56,660 bases of DNA from a bacterium CPR1 (GCA_021404945.1 QWHO01000009.1:1-56660), one strand, 5' to 3'; shown: positions 30,519 to 38,392, counted from the first letter of the stretch. Notes: generated by a model not told the origin, from the letters alone. A program made the numbers and translations.

Positions 30519-31558
30519 CCCACCACAGGCTTGCTCCTTACTCGCCACGGCTGATCCTGGGAGTGGAGAGCTCCTGCGACGAGACCTCTCTGGCTGTGCT
30601 GGAGGACGGGGTCAAGATTCGAGCCAGCCTGGTCTCCTCGCAGGCCGAGCTGCACAAGAAGTACGGAGGGGTGGTGCCCGAGCTGGCCTGCCGCAAGCAC
30701 CTTCAAGTGCTCAACCCGCTCTATGAGGAGTGCCTGAGCCAGGCAGGCGTCTCTCCTGGCGAGCTGGAGGCCGTGGCAGTGACCTGCGGACCCGGCCTGA
30801 TCGGCGCCGTGCTGCTGGGGGTCGCCTTCGCCAAGACGCTGGCGCTGGTGCTGGACCGCCCGCTGATCGGGGTCAACCACCTGGAAGGGCACCTGGCCTC
30901 GGTCTTTCTCCAGGAACCCGAGCTCGAGCCCCCGCTGGTGTGCCTGCTGGTGTCGGGGGGACACACCCTGCTGGTGCACCTGCCCACCTGGGAAGGCCTG
31001 GAAGTGCTGGGCTCGACCCGCGACGACGCCGCCGGCGAGGCTTTCGACAAGGTGGCCAGGTTGCTCGGGTTGGGCTATCCCGGAGGGCCGCTGGTGGACC
31101 GCTTGAGCCGCTCGGGGCGGCGCGACGCGCTCGATTTGCCTCGCCCGATGCGCGACCGGGGCTATGAGTTCTCGTTTTCCGGTCTCAAAACGGCCGTGCT
31201 GGTGGAGCGCAAGTCCCACCCCGAGGTATCGGTGGAGGATGTCTGCGCCAGCTTTCAGGCTGCCGTGGTGGAGGTGCTGGCCACCAAGCTGCTGCGAGCC
31301 GCCCGCGAGAAGGGCGTGAGCACCATCGCAGTAGCAGGGGGTGTGGCCTGTAACAGCGAGTTGCGCTTGGAGCTGGCCCGCCAGGCCAGCGAGCTCGGTC
31401 TTCGCCTGGTGGTGCCCTCGCCTTCGCTCTGCACCGACAACGCGGCCATGATCGCCCGGGCGGGCTGGGAGGCGGCCAGGCTTGGCTGGCGCTCGACCCT
31501 GGAGCTGGAAGCTCGGGCCAACCTGCCGCTCTCCTTTCGCCGTTCCCCCTGGGCCTAG
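30515..31558 (+). CDS. tsaD: tRNA t6A synthase catalytic subunit TsaD
   Basis: The protein has 347 residues from GTG 30515, which overlaps the rimI stop. TsaD transfers threonylcarbamoyl from TC-AMP to A37 of ANN-decoding tRNAs. The family signature GVESSCDETSLAVL opens the protein, the metal site is H122 and H126 in NHLEGHLAS, and FSFSGLKTAVL, VAGGVACNSELR and SLCTDNAAMIA follow. The length is typical. It is the last gene of the tsaE-tsaB-ABM-rimI-tsaD operon and is followed 8 nt later by the 41-nt hairpin repeat. Confidence 0.95.
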   Translation: MTHHRLAPYSPRLILGVESSCDETSLAVLEDGVKIRASLVSSQAELHKKYGGVVPELACRKHLQVLNPLYEECLSQAGVSPGELEAVAVTCGPGLIGAVLLGVAFAKTLALVLDRPLIGVNHLEGHLASVFLQEPELEPPLVCLLVSGGHTLLVHLPTWEGLEVLGSTRDDAAGEAFDKVARLLGLGYPGGPLVDRLSRSGRRDALDLPRPMRDRGYEFSFSGLKTAVLVERKSHPEVSVEDVCASFQAAVVEVLATKLLRAAREKGVSTIAVAGGVACNSELRLELARQASELGLRLVVPSPSLCTDNAAMIARAGWEAARLGWRSTLELEARANLPLSFRRSPWA

Positions 31559-31565
31559 TCTGTGA

Positions 31566-31606
31566 GCGCAGCCGGAAAACTGTGTCAAGGGGGTTTCCGG
31601 CCGCGC
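31566..31606 (+). repeat. 41-nt dispersed hairpin repeat, copy A
   Basis: Arms GCGCAGCCGGAAA (31566-31578) and TTTCCGGCCGCGC (31594-31606) form a 13-bp stem with one mismatch around a 15-nt loop rich in G. The copy at 56262 matches 40 of 41 nt, and a decayed copy is at 13681 on the other strand. It lies just after tsaD and could double as its terminator, though there is no T-run. Confidence 0.8.
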
Positions 31607-31653
31607 TTCTGATATGGGAACGAGTTCGCACTGCCGGCCGGATCCCACGCAAA

Positions 31654-31709
31654 ATGCGGATCCCCCATGGCGAGGTGGGATATCCCACCGCCTGACCGGG
31701 GATCCGCAT
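31654..31709. repeat. Nested inverted repeats with perfect central palindrome
   Basis: An outer 12-bp perfect inverted repeat (ATGCGGATCCCC at 31654 and GGGGATCCGCAT at 31698) encloses a 16-nt perfect palindrome GGTGGGATATCCCACC (31674-31689). The whole 56-nt unit could form a cross-like structure. No gene covers it. It may be an end of a lost mobile element, a protein-binding site or a transcription barrier. Confidence 0.7.
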
Positions 31710-31814
31710 GAAACCCGGGATCGGCCAGGCTGCTCTCGCTCTAGAGCGACTGCAAGTTTGCCGAGACCTGTAACGACTGCCGGCCTGAGCCACAGAGCGT
31801 TTGTCGCTCAGCGC

Positions 31815-32243
31815 GTCCGCAATTTCCGCATTTTCACCGAGATACCCACCTCAGCCGCCATCGACCTGAGCCGGGTGGGGGCGGTCAGCCTGGCGGTCAA
31901 GGAGCTGGGCCAGGCCGTGCTGGCCACTTCCTCCGACCTGAGCGGTGCGGCCGGGGCGACCCAAACCTTCGGGCAATACAAGGACGTCTTTGACTTGACC
32001 CGGCAGATCGAGCTGCGCAGCGGTCCAGATGAGCGGTTGCGGCAGGCCTGTCAGCAGGTTCAGCGCACCCTGGAGCAGGCCGTGCTGGCCGAGCAGCACC
32101 ACCCCACTCATCCCGGGGCCCACGGGCTGCAGATCGAGCTCGACCCCGAAGCGGCTGCCCGGGAAGGCTCTGCCTGCGGGGAGACGGCTTTCGCCACCGA
32201 GATGGGCTGGGCTGAGGCGACTCGCAAGTTGACCCGAGCCTGA
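31815..32243 (+). pseudogene. C-terminal remnant of a C11 (clostripain-like) peptidase
   Basis: From about 31815 the frame becomes protein-like: SAAIDLSRVGAVSLAVKELG, then TFGQYKDVFDLTRQIEL and a helical tail to the stop at 32241-32243. This resembles the part of clostripain-family peptidases after the catalytic domain (AIDLSK...LxxAVKxLA, then a Y-x-D-L stretch). The His-Cys catalytic part is absent, and upstream lies repetitive non-coding DNA. No start or ribosome site is visible, so I call it a decayed fragment. The family match is from memory and moderate. Confidence 0.5.
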
Positions 32244-32300
32244 TCGGGCTGTACACAAGTCGGCAACAGCCAGTTCACGCGCGGCAATCTCGCCGGCGAC

Positions 32301-32306
32301 TATACT
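32301..32306 (+). promoter_or_regulatory. -10 element giving a leaderless adk mRNA
   Basis: TATACT is followed by exactly six bases and then GTG 32313. Transcription normally starts about 7 nt after the -10 hexamer, which would be the first base of the start codon. No ribosome site precedes the start. A clear -35 hexamer is not seen. The same TATACT-N6-start spacing occurs at 49208. Confidence 0.5.
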
Positions 32307-32312
32307 CTTGCC

Positions 32313-33113
32313 GTGATGAATACGATCCTGAACGTGCGCCCGATGAGCGCCGGCTCGAGCCCCTGGGGAGCGGTCTGCCCCCGCAAGGAAGAGGGCGAGC
32401 CCTTGCTGCCGGAGGACCAGTTCCTGGCTGCCGCGCGCAGCAGCTCACGCTCGGGCGCCCCGGTGCAGCTTTTCCCCCAGCAAGGCCTGGCGGAGGCGGC
32501 CACGGTAGGGGCCATGGCCCCGGGGCCCACGACCGTTCCGGTCCAGATCCTTATCATGGGCCCTCCGGGCAGCGGCAAGGGCACTCAGGGAGCCATGCTG
32601 GCCGAGCGCTACGGCGTTCCTCATATCTCCACCGGTGAGCTGCTGCGAGCCGAGGTGGCCAGCGGCAGCGAGCGCGGTCAGCACATCGACTCGATCATCA
32701 AAGACGGCAATATGGTCGGCTCCGACCTGATGTACGAGATGCTGCTCGAGCGCATGAGCCAGGACGACTGCAAGAGGGGCTTCATCCTGGACGGCTTCCC
32801 CCGCCAGTTCGAGCAGGTTCCCATGTTCCGCGCTCTGCGTCGCGAGTTGGGCTTCGATGAGTTCATCGTGGTGGGCCTGGAGGTCCCCGATTCCGAGACC
32901 CACGCTCGCCTGGCCAAGCGCGGCCGGGCTGACGATACCCCCGACGTGATCAGCCACCGGCTCGAGGTCTACCACAGCGAGACCCGGCCGGTCATCGAAT
33001 ACTTTCGCTCCGAGGGCGAGTACTTCGGGGTGGACGGCGTCGGAACGGTGGAAGAGGTCAATCAGCGCCTGCAGCAGGTGATCGATACCCCTCAAGACCT
33101 CCGACCTCGCTAG
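32313..33113 (+). CDS. adk: Adenylate kinase with a long N-terminal extension
   Basis: The protein has 266 residues. The P-loop MGPPGSGKGTQ begins at residue 82, so about 76 residues precede the enzyme; a normal Adk starts a few residues before this loop. The extension is Ser/Pro/Ala/Gly-rich and probably disordered. The kinase body is a short-lid type (no zinc cysteines): ISTGELLRAEV, GFILDGFPRQFEQ (AMP site) and KRGRADDTPDVISHRLEVY. The start is GTG 32313 or ATG 32316, both directly behind a TATACT -10 element, so the mRNA is probably leaderless. It makes ADP from AMP and ATP. Confidence 0.85.
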   Translation: MMNTILNVRPMSAGSSPWGAVCPRKEEGEPLLPEDQFLAAARSSSRSGAPVQLFPQQGLAEAATVGAMAPGPTTVPVQILIMGPPGSGKGTQGAMLAERYGVPHISTGELLRAEVASGSERGQHIDSIIKDGNMVGSDLMYEMLLERMSQDDCKRGFILDGFPRQFEQVPMFRALRRELGFDEFIVVGLEVPDSETHARLAKRGRADDTPDVISHRLEVYHSETRPVIEYFRSEGEYFGVDGVGTVEEVNQRLQQVIDTPQDLRPR

Positions 33114-33141
33114 GAGCACAATCTGACGAACGCGGCTCGAC

Positions 33142-33720
33142 TCACGGCCAGAAGCGCCGCTTGAGGCGCAGAGCCCTTTCCAGCCGGTCGAGATACTCCG
33201 ACTCGGGGATCCAGACGGCCCCGAATCTCCTGGTGTGCTCAGTGACCATCTGGCAGTCGAGCAGCCGATAGCGCCGCTCGTTGAGGTGGTCCACCAGGTG
33301 CAGAAGGCAGGCCTTGGAGGCATCGTCCACGAGGGCGAACATGGACTCCCCGAAGAAGGCCCCGCCGATCGCCACGCCGTAGAGCCCGCCGACCAGCCGA
33401 GCTTCCTGCCAGGCCTCCACCGAGTGGGCGAAGCCCTTTTCGTGCAGGAAAGTGTAGATCTCAGCCAGATCGGGCGAGATCCACGTCTCGGCACGCTCGG
33501 AGCAGCCCTGCACCACCCCGGCGAAATCGCTATCGATGCGTATGGTGAAGGGGTTCTGGCGAAGGCGCCGGGCGAGCCGGCGGGGCACGTGCACGGCCTC
33601 CAGTGGCAGGATCCCGCGCGGATTGGTATGGTAGAATCGCAAGCGCCCGTCCTCGCGGGCGGCCATGGGGAACAGACCCTGCTGGTAGCCCTCCAGGATG
33701 CGCCGGGCCCAGCCGGACAA
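33142..33720 (-). CDS. aat: Leucyl/phenylalanyl-tRNA-protein transferase
   Basis: The protein has 192 residues from TTG 33720. Aat adds Leu or Phe to N-terminal Arg/Lys for N-end-rule degradation. Diagnostic segments are GYQQGLFPMA, FYHTNPRGILPL, HSVEAWQEARLVGGLYGVAI, GGAFFGESMFALVDDASKAC, LLDCQMVTEHTRRFGA and IPESEYLDRLERAL. The TTG lies one nucleotide after the TGA of the upstream zinc-ribbon gene. The longer frame from 33843 lies inside that gene and is not used. Confidence 0.9.
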   Translation of the reverse strand: MSGWARRILEGYQQGLFPMAAREDGRLRFYHTNPRGILPLEAVHVPRRLARRLRQNPFTIRIDSDFAGVVQGCSERAETWISPDLAEIYTFLHEKGFAHSVEAWQEARLVGGLYGVAIGGAFFGESMFALVDDASKACLLHLVDHLNERRYRLLDCQMVTEHTRRFGAVWIPESEYLDRLERALRLKRRFWP

Positions 33721-33721
33721 G

Positions 33722-35407
33722 TCAGGCGACCTGCTCGTCCTCTTGCTCCTCCTCTGTCGGGCCGTCGCCCCGGCGAGTACTTTCCACCCTGGTAGCCAGC
33801 TCGTCGATGGTCCGCTGGGCGCGTTGCACGCGCACGGCCCCATCGCGCACGATCCGCACCCCCGAGGTCAGGTGCTCCTTGTCCTGCTCGTCGAGGTAGC
33901 AGCTGAGCTGGCTCAAGCCGGCCATCAGCTCCTCGGCTCCCGCCACCACTTCTTCTCGCTGGCGGGCCAGCTCTTCTTCCAACTCGTCCACCGCCTCCGA
34001 CTGCTCCTGGCTCAACCCCTCCCGGCTGAAAGCAGGAGCCTGGGGTAGGCCGAGCAGGTGCTGTTGCACCAGGTCGGCCATCCAGGTGAGCACCTCCCCA
34101 AACTCCTCCAACTCGAGCGACTGCTCACCCACCTCGTTGACGGACTGGAGCACTCGCAGCAGGTTCTCCGTCATGACCAGCTCGCCGCCTCGGGCCTCGC
34201 CCCACTCTTCTTGGAGAGACATCGTGGAGGTGCCCATCTGTGTCTGGACCATGCGCGCGCCGCACTTGGAGCAGGCCCGATCCCCGGGCGCGTTGGGGGC
34301 CCCGCACATGACGCACAGCACTTTCCCCTCCAGCTCGCCGATCTGCTCGAAAGCCTCCTTGCAGGCGGCCAGTGCCTCCGAGGCCTGGATCAGGGCCTGG
34401 CGGGCCGGCTCGTACTGATCGGCCTGGCCGGCGGCATAGCCCTCGGCCAGCTCGATCGCCGGCCAGTGCATCTCATATGCCTGGCGGGTCTTCAGGGTCT
34501 GCTCCTGGATGGCGCTCGACCGGGTGGGCATGCTGAGCATGCGCTCGACCTCTCCAGACTCCTGCTCCATGCCATTGCGGAAGACTTCCAGGGCGTTGAG
34601 GAGGACCTGGTCGGGTACCTGGCCGGCCTGGTGGGCTGCCATGATGTTCAGCACCAGGTTGGCATGCGGCATCCTCGTCGGACCGGCCGTGAAGATGCGG
34701 GTGTTCAGCTCCTGCATGGCGGCGCGCACCGTTTCGGAGGCGTCCGTCACCTCGGTCAGGGCCGCTTCCAGCGCCTCGCCCCCCTCTCCGATGGCGCCAA
34801 GCAGCTCGCCCAGCATCTTCTTGAGGCGCTCGTAGGCACCCACCATGGCTTCCTCGGCGTCGCTCAACTCGCCCCTGGCGCGCATCTCTTGCTGGGCTTC
34901 CTGGCACATCTTGATGGCGCCTCGGACCGCATCCTCGAATTCGGCGCGGCTGACCGATCCGGCCAGAAAGCCTTCTTTCATCTTGACCATCAGGTTGACC
35001 AGCGGCACGCGGCTGGGGCCAGCGGCCAGCTCAGCTTGCTGGTAGGCGTCCATGGCGGTGGCCTGGCTCCAGGAGGCGCGGATTGCCCGGCGCACGGCTA
35101 CCAGGCCATCCTCCTCATCGCCGCTCCGGGCAAACTTTAAGACTGCATGCAGAGCCGACTCGACCTCCTGGAAAGCCTCCTCGATGCGGGCAATGGGCTC
35201 GGCGAACCGCTCCACGTGCTCAGCTCCCTGGCCGGCGATCTGCTTGCGGGTGGCCTCGCGAGCCTGCCCAAAGCGGGAAGTGAGCTGCTCGACATACTGC
35301 TGCAGCTCGGGTCGGGGAACGCTGCCGCCCTGAGCCCCCCGAACGAGTCGAAGCAGCTCGTCGAAGACCGGAGAGGGCGTCTCCCGCTGGACCGGGCTCT
35401 CGCTCAT
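33722..35407 (-). CDS. Helical protein with central zinc ribbon (paralogue of 5566-7026)
   Basis: The protein has 561 residues from ATG 35407; the open frame further upstream is antisense to the radical SAM gene. It is mostly helical, with heptad-like stretches. Near residue 360 it holds VLCVMCGAPN then RACSKCGARM, a complete zinc ribbon, followed by a GTSTMSL phrase matching the paralogue's GTITSRQLSL. N-terminal regions in this protein repeat a PRMPHxNLxxxxxxA-like unit (SRVPLVNLMVKMKEGFLAG and TRMPHANLVLNIMAAHQAG). Function unknown. It ends one nucleotide before the aat TTG start. Confidence 0.75.
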   Translation of the reverse strand: MSESPVQRETPSPVFDELLRLVRGAQGGSVPRPELQQYVEQLTSRFGQAREATRKQIAGQGAEHVERFAEPIARIEEAFQEVESALHAVLKFARSGDEEDGLVAVRRAIRASWSQATAMDAYQQAELAAGPSRVPLVNLMVKMKEGFLAGSVSRAEFEDAVRGAIKMCQEAQQEMRARGELSDAEEAMVGAYERLKKMLGELLGAIGEGGEALEAALTEVTDASETVRAAMQELNTRIFTAGPTRMPHANLVLNIMAAHQAGQVPDQVLLNALEVFRNGMEQESGEVERMLSMPTRSSAIQEQTLKTRQAYEMHWPAIELAEGYAAGQADQYEPARQALIQASEALAACKEAFEQIGELEGKVLCVMCGAPNAPGDRACSKCGARMVQTQMGTSTMSLQEEWGEARGGELVMTENLLRVLQSVNEVGEQSLELEEFGEVLTWMADLVQQHLLGLPQAPAFSREGLSQEQSEAVDELEEELARQREEVVAGAEELMAGLSQLSCYLDEQDKEHLTSGVRIVRDGAVRVQRAQRTIDELATRVESTRRGDGPTEEEQEDEQVA

Positions 35408-35470
35408 GGGAGGCGGTATTGGCCACCCGGGGTGAGTTCCCTGTTCGGGCACATTTCGGGTGCGGAGCCG

Positions 35471-35590
35471 ATGTGCGCGGAGTTGCCAGCGCTCGTGCCT
35501 GCATGCTCGGGCGGGGCGACCGGAATGGGCATCTGCGGCGTGCCCAGGGCGCGAGAGCAGGAGGCCGGTCCCGCCCGAGCCCCGAACTAA
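35471..35590 (+). CDS. Small cysteine-containing ORF, candidate RiPP precursor
   Basis: The ORF encodes 39 residues from ATG 35471, with GGAG 3 nt upstream (a tight spacing). It contains three cysteines and a Gly-rich central part (PACSGGATGMGICG) and ends with TAA 6 nt before the radical SAM gene. Ribosomally made peptides modified by this enzyme class are often encoded directly beside it. The frame stays open upstream of the ATG, so the start is not certain. Low confidence: it could be a chance ORF in GC-rich DNA. Confidence 0.3.
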   Translation: MCAELPALVPACSGGATGMGICGVPRAREQEAGPARAPN

Positions 35591-35596
35591 CGGCCA

Positions 35597-37501
35597 ATGC
35601 CGCGCGTCGCTCTGTTCAACATGCCGTTCGCGCCCGCCACCAGGCCCTCCATCCAGACGGGCCTGCTCAAGAGCGTGCTGCAAAAGAGCGGCCTTGAGGC
35701 CACCTGCCTTTACCCCAACATCGAGCTTTACGCCCGCATGCGAAGGCGCGGTTTCCACGTGCAGTACACCGCCCAGGTGCCCAGTATGGTCTACGAATGG
35801 CTCTTTTCCGAGCGAGCCTTCAAGCCGGGCGTAGCTGGAGACTGGCAGGCCAGCATGCGGCTCGAGGGCTATTGTAAGACCGTCTCCTTCCCCTTCCAGT
35901 CGCTGCTGGCCGTCAAGCGCGAGCTCATCCCCGAGTTGCTCGTCGACCTGATGGCTCGCGATTACTCGCTTTTCGACCTGTTCGCCTTCACCATGACCTA
36001 CCCCCAGATCAATGCCTCGCTGGCCCTGGCCCGGCGCCTGAAGGAGCGCCATCCCGACAAGCCCATCGTGTTCGGCGGGGCGACCTCGCAGATTCACGAC
36101 GAGAGCGTCTGCGAGCTGCTGCGCGTGTTTGAGTTCCTGGACGCCGGGGTGGTGGGGGAGGGCGAGCCGGTTCTCGTGCCCCTGGTGGAGCGGCTGCTCG
36201 ACCGGGCCGAGCCGGCCGACCTGCCCGGGGTGCACTACCGCTATCGGGGCGAGGTGCGTCGCGCCGCGCTCGGCCCCACCAGGCACGACCTGGAAGACGA
36301 GCTTTATCCTGACTATGACGAGTACTTCGAAATCCTCAAAGGGCTCGATTCAGGCACCCGCGGCCTCATGGAGCGGGTGCTTCCCATCGAGATGGGGCGC
36401 GGCTGCGCCTGGGGCGACAAAAAGACCTGCAAGTTCTGCGCCTTCTCTTTTCACGGCACGTTCCGCCGGCGCTCCAGGGAGCGCGTGCTGGCCGAGGTGG
36501 AGGCTCAGGTCGAGCGTTACTTCACCCCCCGACCCGACCGCGCCACCCCACCGGCTGGCACCACGCCCGCCTTCTATGTGGTGGACGACCTGGTCACTGT
36601 GCCCACGATTCAGGAGATTTTTCCCGAGTTGCGCCGCATCCATCCGCGTCTGCGCATTCCTTTCATGGAGGTGCGCACGGCCCTGACCGACCGGCATCTG
36701 GATATCCTGGCCCGGGCCGGAGTGCAGCTCGTCCAGCCTGGCATCGAAAGCATGGAGGATGCTCTGCTCGAGAAGATGAGCAAGGGCACCACCACTTTCC
36801 ACAACCTGATGCTCATGAAAGGCTGCGCTGAACGGGGGGTGCGGGTCAGCCACAATATCATTCTGGGCTTTCCCGACGCCACCGCCGAGGATCTGGCCCG
36901 GCAGTTGGGCCACCTCGAGCTGATCCCCCACCTGGACCCGCCCTTTGCCATCGAGCTCTCGTTCGTGCGCTTCTCGCCTTACTACCACCAGAAGGAACGC
37001 TACGGCTTGCGCAACTGGCGCCCCGACGAGTTCTACCGGGATATCTACCCCGATGAGCTCGACATCGAGAAGATCGCCTACGAGTACCAGCTTGACCGCG
37101 AGACCCCGCCCGAGTTGCAGGCCCTCTATCGGCGTACGGTGGAGCTGATCCGGGCCTGGCAGCAGGCCTGGATGCGAGCCGAGCGCCCCTATCTGTGGTT
37201 GGAGGACCAGGGCGACAGCGTGCTCTTGCGCGACGGTCGCCGCCCGCCCGAGGTCACCTACCGCTGCCAGGGCACCAAGGCGAGCGTGGTCCGCGAGACG
37301 ATGAGAAGGCCCCTGAGCCTGGCCCGCCTGGAAGAGCTGACCGGGGCCGAGGAGGGCGAGCTGCAAGCGGCGCTGGCCGAGCTGGTGGCCGACCGTCTGG
37401 TGCTGGAGCTGCGCGAGCGTTACCTCTGCCTGGCTTTGCAACAGTCCCGCGTGCTGACCGGCTCAGAATCAGAACGCGCGGGACTGTCGACAATCTGTTG
37501 A
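35597..37501 (+). CDS. B12-binding radical SAM protein, RiPP-maturation type
   Basis: The protein has 634 residues. The N-terminal cobalamin-binding-like part begins VALFNMPFAPATRPSIQTGL and includes YEWLFSERAF and IVFGGATSQI. The radical SAM cluster is C270-x7-C278-x2-C281 (MGRGCAWGDKKTCKFCAFSF), the unusual spacing I associate with the ribosomal-peptide-maturation radical SAM protein 1 family, whose members methylate or otherwise modify RiPP precursors. The C-terminal 110 residues (TKASVVRETMRRPLSLARL) look like a winged-helix, possibly a peptide-recognition element. No ribosome site precedes ATG 35597; an upstream small ORF may be translationally coupled. The last 20 codons read through a dispersed repeat at 37441-37490. 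Confidence 0.8.
   Translation: MPRVALFNMPFAPATRPSIQTGLLKSVLQKSGLEATCLYPNIELYARMRRRGFHVQYTAQVPSMVYEWLFSERAFKPGVAGDWQASMRLEGYCKTVSFPFQSLLAVKRELIPELLVDLMARDYSLFDLFAFTMTYPQINASLALARRLKERHPDKPIVFGGATSQIHDESVCELLRVFEFLDAGVVGEGEPVLVPLVERLLDRAEPADLPGVHYRYRGEVRRAALGPTRHDLEDELYPDYDEYFEILKGLDSGTRGLMERVLPIEMGRGCAWGDKKTCKFCAFSFHGTFRRRSRERVLAEVEAQVERYFTPRPDRATPPAGTTPAFYVVDDLVTVPTIQEIFPELRRIHPRLRIPFMEVRTALTDRHLDILARAGVQLVQPGIESMEDALLEKMSKGTTTFHNLMLMKGCAERGVRVSHNIILGFPDATAEDLARQLGHLELIPHLDPPFAIELSFVRFSPYYHQKERYGLRNWRPDEFYRDIYPDELDIEKIAYEYQLDRETPPELQALYRRTVELIRAWQQAWMRAERPYLWLEDQGDSVLLRDGRRPPEVTYRCQGTKASVVRETMRRPLSLARLEELTGAEEGELQAALAELVADRLVLELRERYLCLALQQSRVLTGSESERAGLSTIC
37441..37490 (+). repeat. Inverted repeat with copy 2 of the 19-nt motif
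   Basis: ACAGTCCCGCG (37441-37451) and CGCGGGACTGT (37477-37487) form an 11-bp perfect stem with a 25-nt loop. The right side contains GAACGCGCGGGACTGTCGA (37472-37490), identical to 11482-11500. It sits inside the last codons of the radical SAM gene, so the repeat appears to have supplied the protein's present C-terminus. Confidence 0.65.
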
Positions 37502-37529
37502 ACGGCGCTTCGTTCAGCGCCGAGCCCAC

Positions 37530-38285
37530 TTGAAGCCGCTCGGGCGGCATAACCCCCTCCTCAAGGAGGTGGCCCGACTCGGTCATGCCCGCGAGCGCCG
37601 GGCCACCGGCCGCTTTCTGGTCGAGGGCCTGCGCTGCCTGAGCGCGGCCGAGCGGGCCGACTTCCCAGTGGAGACGGTGCTGGTCAGCCCCCGCCATGAG
37701 GAGCTGGGGTCCCGCTGGCAGGCACGAGGGAGCGCGGTGTATCTGGTCGAGGAGGAGCTGCTCGAGCGCGCCGCCGCGACCAGCACCTGCCAGGGCGTGC
37801 TGGCCGTGGCCAGAATGCCGACCGCTCCGGTAGCCTGGCACGACCTGGTGCTCTTGCTCGATCATATCGCCGATCCCGGCAACCTGGGCACCCTGGTGCG
37901 GGCCGCTGCGGCGGTCGCTCCCTGCACGGTCGTGGTCGGGGAGCAGGGCGCCGACCCCTTCGGCCCCAAAGCCGTGCGCGCCTCGGCAGGAGCCCTCTTC
38001 AGCGTGCCTCTGGCGCGGATGCTCGAGCCCCTGCCCGAGCATGCCGTCTTCAGCGCCGTGGTGCGTGGAGGGCAATCGCTCTTCGAGACCCGCTTCCCGG
38101 CCCGGAGCTTGCTGGTGCTCGGCAATGAGGCCCACGGGCTGCAAGAGCTGCGAGGCCAGTCGGTGACCCTGCCCATGGCAGCCGGACTGGAGTCGCTCAA
38201 CGTGGCCATGGCGGGCACCGTCATGCTGTACGAGATCCGACGCCAGATGGGATTTTGCCGCCAGGTGAACAGCTCGTCATTCTGA
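37530..38285 (+). CDS. TrmH/SpoU-family RNA 2'-O-methyltransferase
   Basis: The protein has 251 residues from TTG 37530. An N-terminal L30e-like substrate domain (RRATGRFLVEGLRCLSAA, STCQGVLAVA) precedes the SPOUT knot: LLLDHIADPGNLGTLVRAAA (motif 1), LLVLGNEAHGL (motif 2) and LESLNVAMAGTVMLYEIRRQ (motif 3). This is the layout of the RlmB/TsnR-like rRNA methyltransferases. Which RNA it acts on is not readable from sequence. It stands just before the oxidase locus but is probably unrelated to it. Confidence 0.85.
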   Translation: MKPLGRHNPLLKEVARLGHARERRATGRFLVEGLRCLSAAERADFPVETVLVSPRHEELGSRWQARGSAVYLVEEELLERAAATSTCQGVLAVARMPTAPVAWHDLVLLLDHIADPGNLGTLVRAAAAVAPCTVVVGEQGADPFGPKAVRASAGALFSVPLARMLEPLPEHAVFSAVVRGGQSLFETRFPARSLLVLGNEAHGLQELRGQSVTLPMAAGLESLNVAMAGTVMLYEIRRQMGFCRQVNSSSF

Positions 38286-38378
38286 AGGGGGATCCAGGGA
38301 CTCCCGCGAAGCCCGAATGGCCTGAGATGGATTGCAGAAGCCGTTTGGCGTCAGGGCTTTCCCTGATTGACCGGGTTC

Positions 38379-38392
38379 GTGAAATCTTTCAC
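38379..38392. promoter_or_regulatory. Palindromic element upstream of ctaA-ctaB
   Basis: GTGAAATCTTTCAC has 6-bp inverted arms around a two-base centre, preceded by a TTGACC (38367-38372) that could be a -35. A near copy (GTGAAAATCTTTCAG) lies at 46566-46580, at the far end of the same oxidase locus. This is the form of an operator shared by two promoters, but the regulator is unknown. Confidence 0.4.

Noticed and set aside
35408-36286. Upstream extension of the 561-residue zinc-ribbon protein
   Set aside because: This part is antisense to the radical SAM gene; the protein-like sequence begins at ATG 35407.
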